64,000 nucleotides of DNA from an uncultured Chloroflexales bacterium (GTDB lineage Bacteria > Chloroflexota > Chloroflexia > Chloroflexales > Chloroflexaceae). The stretch covers positions 62,001-126,000 of the forward strand of contig CALGUG010000012.1 in the NCBI GenBank assembly GCA_937902315.1. Reading direction: 5' to 3'. Position numbers and translations under genes: made by a program. The stretch's first letter is position 1; each line of letters opens with the position of its first letter. The notes below the pieces were generated by a model, which worked only from the letters and a program-made list of their open reading frames with translations, ran no database searches and was not told the DNA's origin. Positions 60,527-64,000 of this stretch are shown here, piece by piece.

Positions 60527-61084
60527 TTGAAGATTCGCACCTATATCAGCCTCAGCCTCGATGGATTTATGGCTTCAAGCGACGGCGCACCAGCCATGGA
60601 TGTGATGCCCAGCTTCGAGCCGGGAGTTTCGCACGGCATTCAAGATTTTCTTGCCGACTGCTCGGCGGTGATCGTAGGCCGAACGGTGTTCGATTTCGGC
60701 TACAACTACTGGCGCGAGTCGGGCATGTGGGCTTGGCAAGATAAACGGGTCTATGTGCTCACATCACAACCGCTGCCCGATAGCCTGCCGCCCGATACCA
60801 TCGCCAGTCGTGGCGGGCCCGTCGCATTGCGCGCCCAGATCGAAGCCGACAATCTGCCCGGCGATGTGCACTTGGTGGGCGGCCTCAGCAGCATCCGCGC
60901 CTTCTTCGAGATCGGAGCGATCGATGAATTTGGCGTGTTGATCTTGCCTGTGCTGCTCCACGAAGGGACGCCGCTCTTCCCACTCGGCGCGCAACGCCAA
61001 TGGCTGAAACTAGAATCGAGCCAGACCTTCCCCGACGGTAGCTGCCATCTTGTCTATAAGCTGGTCAACTCGTTGGCTTCCTGA
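60527..61084 (+). CDS. Dihydrofolate-reductase-fold protein (RibD C-terminal type), second of two
   Basis: A 185-residue paralogue of the preceding protein starting at TTG 60527, with AAGGAG upstream. The start MKIRTYISLSLDGFMASSDG, AVIVGRTVFDFGYNYW and GDVHLVGGLSSIRAFFEIGAIDE follow the family order. It is more divergent than a recent duplicate, so the pair is probably old. The 3' end overlaps the convergent APH-like gene by 31 bp. Confidence 0.9.
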   Translation: MKIRTYISLSLDGFMASSDGAPAMDVMPSFEPGVSHGIQDFLADCSAVIVGRTVFDFGYNYWRESGMWAWQDKRVYVLTSQPLPDSLPPDTIASRGGPVALRAQIEADNLPGDVHLVGGLSSIRAFFEIGAIDEFGVLILPVLLHEGTPLFPLGAQRQWLKLESSQTFPDGSCHLVYKLVNSLAS

Positions 61085-61974
61085 TCGAGCTGCCTCAAGA
61101 CTCGCTCGCCCACCCGCGCAAAGGGCGGATAGTCGTTCAGTCCGGTTTCTAGCAAGATCGCTCCAAGCAGCAGGGCCCAAGCTCTCGCTCGCAGAAGGGT
61201 CGGCTCTGAAACCGGACCATAGGCTTCTAAAAAGCTTTGGCGCGTCTCGGCTCGATCAAACAGCACCCAAAGTGCGTTCAGATCGTTGGCGCTATCGCCA
61301 GCACACATATCGCCCCAATCGATCACCGCGCTGATTCGATCGCCTGCCACCAGTACGTTGCGCGGATGCAGGTCGCCGTGCAGCCAGGTTGGCTCGGTGT
61401 CGATCGGCGCGGCGATAGCATCCTCCCACAGCCGCCAAATGCGCGGCGTGATCAGATCGGTGCGAGCCGCCAGCCGCTCAAGGCGGGCCCGATCGTTCTT
61501 GATACGTTGAAGCAGCGGCACGCCGCGCACCGGGTTGTGCGGCGCATCGGCGGGCGCAGTTTGGTGCAGGGCGCGCAGAAAGCGCCCAAACTGAGCGGCC
61601 TGATTGGGCGAAAGCGAATGCTTGATGGCCTCCTCACCCTCCATCCAACGGATCACGCTCCAATTCCAGGGGTAGCCTAGCCCAGGCCGACCGACACGCA
61701 CCGGTACAGGGATGGAGACGGGCAGACGCGGTGCTAACTCGGGCAGCCAGCGCTGCTCGTAGTCGATCAGCTCGGCCGAGGCTTGGCGACGAGGCAAGCG
61801 CACCAAATAGTCGCTCCCCAAGCGAAACATCTCGTTATCCCAACCCGATGCAAATGGCACGATCGGCAGCTCGGCCAGATCTGGATGCTGCGCGGCCAAC
61901 AGGCTTCTCACCAGCTCAGCATGGATCTGGATCTCGGCCGCTGGGGTATGGGTAAGTGGTGGTTGATTGGTCAT
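61054..61974 (-). CDS. Aminoglycoside phosphotransferase-family kinase
   Basis: A 306-residue APH-fold kinase. The nucleotide-binding N-lobe has FASGWDNEMFRLGSDYLVRLPRR, the catalytic loop is WLHGDLHPRNVLV (Asp as base, Asn as metal ligand), and the DFG-like VIDWGDMCAGDSANDLNAL follows. Such proteins phosphorylate aminoglycosides, macrolides or small metabolites. Sequence features alone do not show drug resistance, and similar kinases are common in antibiotic-naive soil bacteria. It overlaps the convergent DHFR-fold gene by 31 bp. Confidence 0.9.
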   Translation of the reverse strand: MTNQPPLTHTPAAEIQIHAELVRSLLAAQHPDLAELPIVPFASGWDNEMFRLGSDYLVRLPRRQASAELIDYEQRWLPELAPRLPVSIPVPVRVGRPGLGYPWNWSVIRWMEGEEAIKHSLSPNQAAQFGRFLRALHQTAPADAPHNPVRGVPLLQRIKNDRARLERLAARTDLITPRIWRLWEDAIAAPIDTEPTWLHGDLHPRNVLVAGDRISAVIDWGDMCAGDSANDLNALWVLFDRAETRQSFLEAYGPVSEPTLLRARAWALLLGAILLETGLNDYPPFARVGERVLRQLDQEANELTSL

Positions 61975-62154
61975 AACAGGTTTAGCTCCATTTTAGGCAG
62001 TTCCAAGGTGTTACTCATTACATACTCAAGGGGTGCAACTTTCACGCTTCTTTAACGTCTTATATCAAAAGCTTCTAATAAACATTTCATTTGTTGCCAT
62101 TAATCATCGAACTACAATAAGCCACAAGCAACGGCATTATTGTGGAGGAACACG

Positions 62155-62571
62155 ATGAGTCAGGCCAAACAGATCGATCCGGTACATCTTTCGCGAATTC
62201 TAGAGCAGCTATTACGCCATCTTTTATCGTGGGTACAGGCCTTTTTCGCGGCCGCACCTCTGCTGTTTATCTCGCTTACCTATCTGTTTAGCGCTTATGC
62301 AGCGCTCCATCTTGGTCACTGGCCTCAGCCCTTAATCGACGATCCCAAATTCATCGCTAGCGACGATCTTCTGATGGACCTGCTCTATTTCAATGTGCCG
62401 ATATTCCTGATAGTCGCGTTCTGCTCCGTGGTTGTCTTCCCTCTTTTAACGCTACTGCATTGGCGCTCTCATAGCAGAAAATGGCACTTTAGCCTGATCG
62501 CAATCTTTCTGGTTGGCTGTCTTCTCAGCTACTTCGGTGTGTCAGACCGGCTCGACTGGTATTTCGATTGA
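62155..62571 (+). CDS. Membrane protein, 138 aa, ending at a repeat element
   Basis: A 138-residue protein. ATG 62155 follows TGGAGGA. Three hydrophobic segments are visible: VQAFFAAAPLLFISLTYLFS, FNVPIFLIVAFCSVVVFPLL and WHFSLIAIFLVGCLLSYFGV. No family is recognised. The TGA stop is one base before the inverted end of a complete long repeat element at 62572, so the insertion sits right at the 3' end of the gene and may have truncated it or replaced its terminator. Confidence 0.72.
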   Translation: MSQAKQIDPVHLSRILEQLLRHLLSWVQAFFAAAPLLFISLTYLFSAYAALHLGHWPQPLIDDPKFIASDDLLMDLLYFNVPIFLIVAFCSVVVFPLLTLLHWRSHSRKWHFSLIAIFLVGCLLSYFGVSDRLDWYFD

Positions 62572-62798
62572 TACAAAATCCACTTGAATCATCGTATTTT
62601 GGGAGTGTCTCTCGGCACACAGCTACAAAAGCGAGGTTACGGACGAGCTGTTGGTAGCCGTAGGCGGACGCGCTAGCAGCCCTCTTTGGGAAAGAGACCA
62701 AGCCGTCAGAACGCTGAAGGATTTAGTATCATACAACTCTTTTCCCGGTTTTCGTTTGTACACGTCGCGAGAGTGCAAGCCCTTCAGCGGATTTAGTA
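62572..62798. repeat. Intact long element followed by short element
   Basis: The long element runs from TACAAAATCC (62572) to GGATTTAGTA (62728), 157 bp, with core 62650-62672 in reverse orientation. A partial short element in reverse orientation continues to CGGATTTAGTA (62788-62798). Confidence 0.85.
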
Positions 62799-62815
62799 TG
62801 AGCTCAGTTAGACAG

Positions 62816-62847
62816 CAAAAAAGGGCACCATCTTCAACTGGTACCCT
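62816..62847 (-). terminator. Terminator of the last minus-strand gene
   Basis: Stem AGGGCACCA / TGGTACCCT (62822-62830 / 62839-62847, one mismatch) with an A-run at 62817-62822 that gives Ts on the minus strand. Confidence 0.75.
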
Positions 62848-62876
62848 CTTTTGCCAAACCGTAAGCTGAAATCCGC

Positions 62877-63779
62877 CTATTTTTCCAAACTTAACTCTGA
62901 TTTGGGAGTACTACTTGTCTCGTAAGGGTTCTCTGCAAAGAGATCTTTCGCCAATTCAATAGTCAGATGATGACTTACAACATAACGACTTTGGCGCTGA
63001 ATGATCATTTTTATAATATTTGAGACCCGTTTATCTTGGCTTACTTTCGATATTTGAGATTGGTCATGAGCAAAACTTGTCACTTCCGCTGGCCGACTCT
63101 CTTGGGAAGTCACCACTGGCGGCCAGACGATTTTGATCATGCCCTCAGAGACATTGTAATACGAGTGCAAAATCTCGCTGCGCGCCTTAGCAGGAACATC
63201 GGCCGGAATAGCGTACACATCAGCCAAAGAGATCAACTGATCTTGAAGCGATTCGGGCGCAATCGGATAGCGTCCCTCACTATCTTGGCTGATCAATACG
63301 ATCGGGTGATAGCGTGTAACCCGGTCGATCTCCTCGCGTAGCGCTAGCAATCCGGCTTCATCGACGGTTCGTAACGTCAAACCTGCTGTCGTCTCTAGTG
63401 GAGGCAAATGGTGCATCAGATCTTTGATCAGGCGCGGGCGTGAGAAGTTATTGAAATCTGGAAAGGTCTGCAGCAATATTGTGACAAGTAGATGCTCATC
63501 GGTGCGCTGAATACCTAACTCCACAACCCAGTGCCGCTCGGAGCTACCGCGATGATCGTGGCTGTAACGCATAGCCCAAGCGTACTCTTGACCTTGAAAC
63601 TGTGCAAGATACATTTCAAGATCTTGGCTTCCATAGCTCTCTTTGGGCCGAGTCTGATAGAGAAATTGCTTATCCACTGGGATAGGAAACTTCTTTCTTC
63701 CTAGCCAGAAGGAAACCTCTTCGAGGATTGTCTCGATAGGTACTAGCGGAAAAAAGATCTCACTAGCATAGACGATCAT
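62877..63779 (-). CDS. Uncharacterised protein, 300 aa
   Basis: I do not recognise this family. The protein is soluble with no signal peptide. It starts MIVYASEIFFPLVPIETILE and includes EYAWAMRYSHDHRGSSERHW, ELGIQRTDEHLLVTILLQTF and RVTRYHPIVLISQDSEGRYP, a pattern of alternating strands and helices. The C-terminal 60 residues are polar and probably flexible (YETSSTPKSELSLEK). It uses more AT-rich codons than most of the window, so recent acquisition is possible. Its upstream gap (63780-64000) holds no recognised feature before the window ends. No function is proposed. Confidence 0.7.
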   Translation of the reverse strand: MIVYASEIFFPLVPIETILEEVSFWLGRKKFPIPVDKQFLYQTRPKESYGSQDLEMYLAQFQGQEYAWAMRYSHDHRGSSERHWVVELGIQRTDEHLLVTILLQTFPDFNNFSRPRLIKDLMHHLPPLETTAGLTLRTVDEAGLLALREEIDRVTRYHPIVLISQDSEGRYPIAPESLQDQLISLADVYAIPADVPAKARSEILHSYYNVSEGMIKIVWPPVVTSQESRPAEVTSFAHDQSQISKVSQDKRVSNIIKMIIQRQSRYVVSHHLTIELAKDLFAENPYETSSTPKSELSLEK

Positions 63780-64000
63780 GCCTATATCAACCTTAACAGT
63801 GAACAGATACAGAGGCGTACCTGAAAGAGCTCATCAAAATAGTATATACGAACTTATAGCACATCAGGCACCATTTCGGAAAGTACTCTTTTACAAGAGA
63901 AGCAGCTTCTCTCGCCCGCAATAAGCCCAAGCATCCAACTTAAACGCTCAACTTCTCACAAACTCGCTTGAATTTGCTCCAACGAAGTTGTCGAATCTCG

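Noticed and set aside
61054..61974. APH-family kinase as a proven antibiotic-resistance gene
   Set aside because: The fold is shared by many metabolite kinases and nothing in the context points to drug resistance.
8388..62672. Recurring 23-bp core as a CRISPR-like or uptake-signal repeat
   Set aside because: Copies are kilobases apart, occur in both orientations and lie inside larger elements with inverted ends, so neither a CRISPR array nor a simple uptake word fits.

Overview
The window looks like chromosomal DNA of a Chloroflexota bacterium, most likely class Chloroflexia (Herpetosiphon-like). This is inferred, not proven. It rests on lipoproteins with long Ala/Pro/Thr/Glu linkers behind the lipobox, a large secreted repeat protein ending in FLPLVKR, moderately high GC, and a mix of monoderm-type transporters, SpoIIE phosphatases and WXG100 proteins. 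No rRNA, phage, transposase or CRISPR array is present. Three tRNA genes (Ser-GGA, Arg-GCG, Ser-CGA) lie at 38.9-40.9 kb.

Layout. 0-5.5 kb: a cluster of circularly permuted ATP-grasp, alpha-E protein and three transglutaminase-like proteases. 5.5-8.2 kb: acetyl-CoA synthetase behind a long leader rich in stem-loops. 9.4-19.3 kb: an uncharacterised protein, an alpha/beta hydrolase, a siderophore-binding lipoprotein behind a palindromic operator, a HEAT protein, an ABC ATPase, a membrane SpoIIE phosphatase, a GNAT, a VasI-like lipoprotein and a PHP phosphoesterase. 19.5-22.4 kb: 3-hydroxybutyrate dehydrogenase plus acetoacetyl-CoA synthetase, divergent from a flavoprotein with a cysteine-rich tail. 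24.1-27.9 kb: ECF sigma/anti-sigma pair and the secreted repeat protein. 28.2-31.0 kb: metQ, metN, metI. 31.8-40.4 kb: hypothetical and membrane proteins, M20 amidohydrolase, sugar-phosphate isomerase-like protein, alkyltransferase-like protein, fabZ. 41.4-44.8 kb: PAS-PAS-STAS protein, HD hydrolase, 2-hydroxyacid dehydrogenase. 45.2-48.7 kb: a sugar ABC importer. 48.8-51.6 kb: a type VII secretion-like patch with an EspG-like candidate, a WXG100-toxin fusion and its truncated paralogue. 51.9-63.8 kb: PPK2, MFS transporters, an M14 carboxypeptidase, SoxR with a divergent target promoter, two DHFR-fold reductases, an APH-like kinase and an unknown protein.

The most distinctive genome-scale signal is a dense family of intergenic, transposase-less repeats. 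There are seventeen copies of a core reading CGCGTCCGCCTnCGGCTAnC in either orientation. Many sit in 150-170 bp elements bounded by inverted ends TACnAAATCC / GGATTTnGTA. A second, shorter element (about 120 bp) shares the same ends and is often joined to the first. Several copies of the short element carry a long hairpin at the same site, but the stem sequence differs from copy to copy. Together these elements occupy most of the larger gene gaps.

The best candidates for under-described biology are this repeat system, the WXG100 toxin locus, the three-transglutaminase ATP-grasp cluster, the structured acs leader, and the flavoprotein promoter carrying two operator copies.
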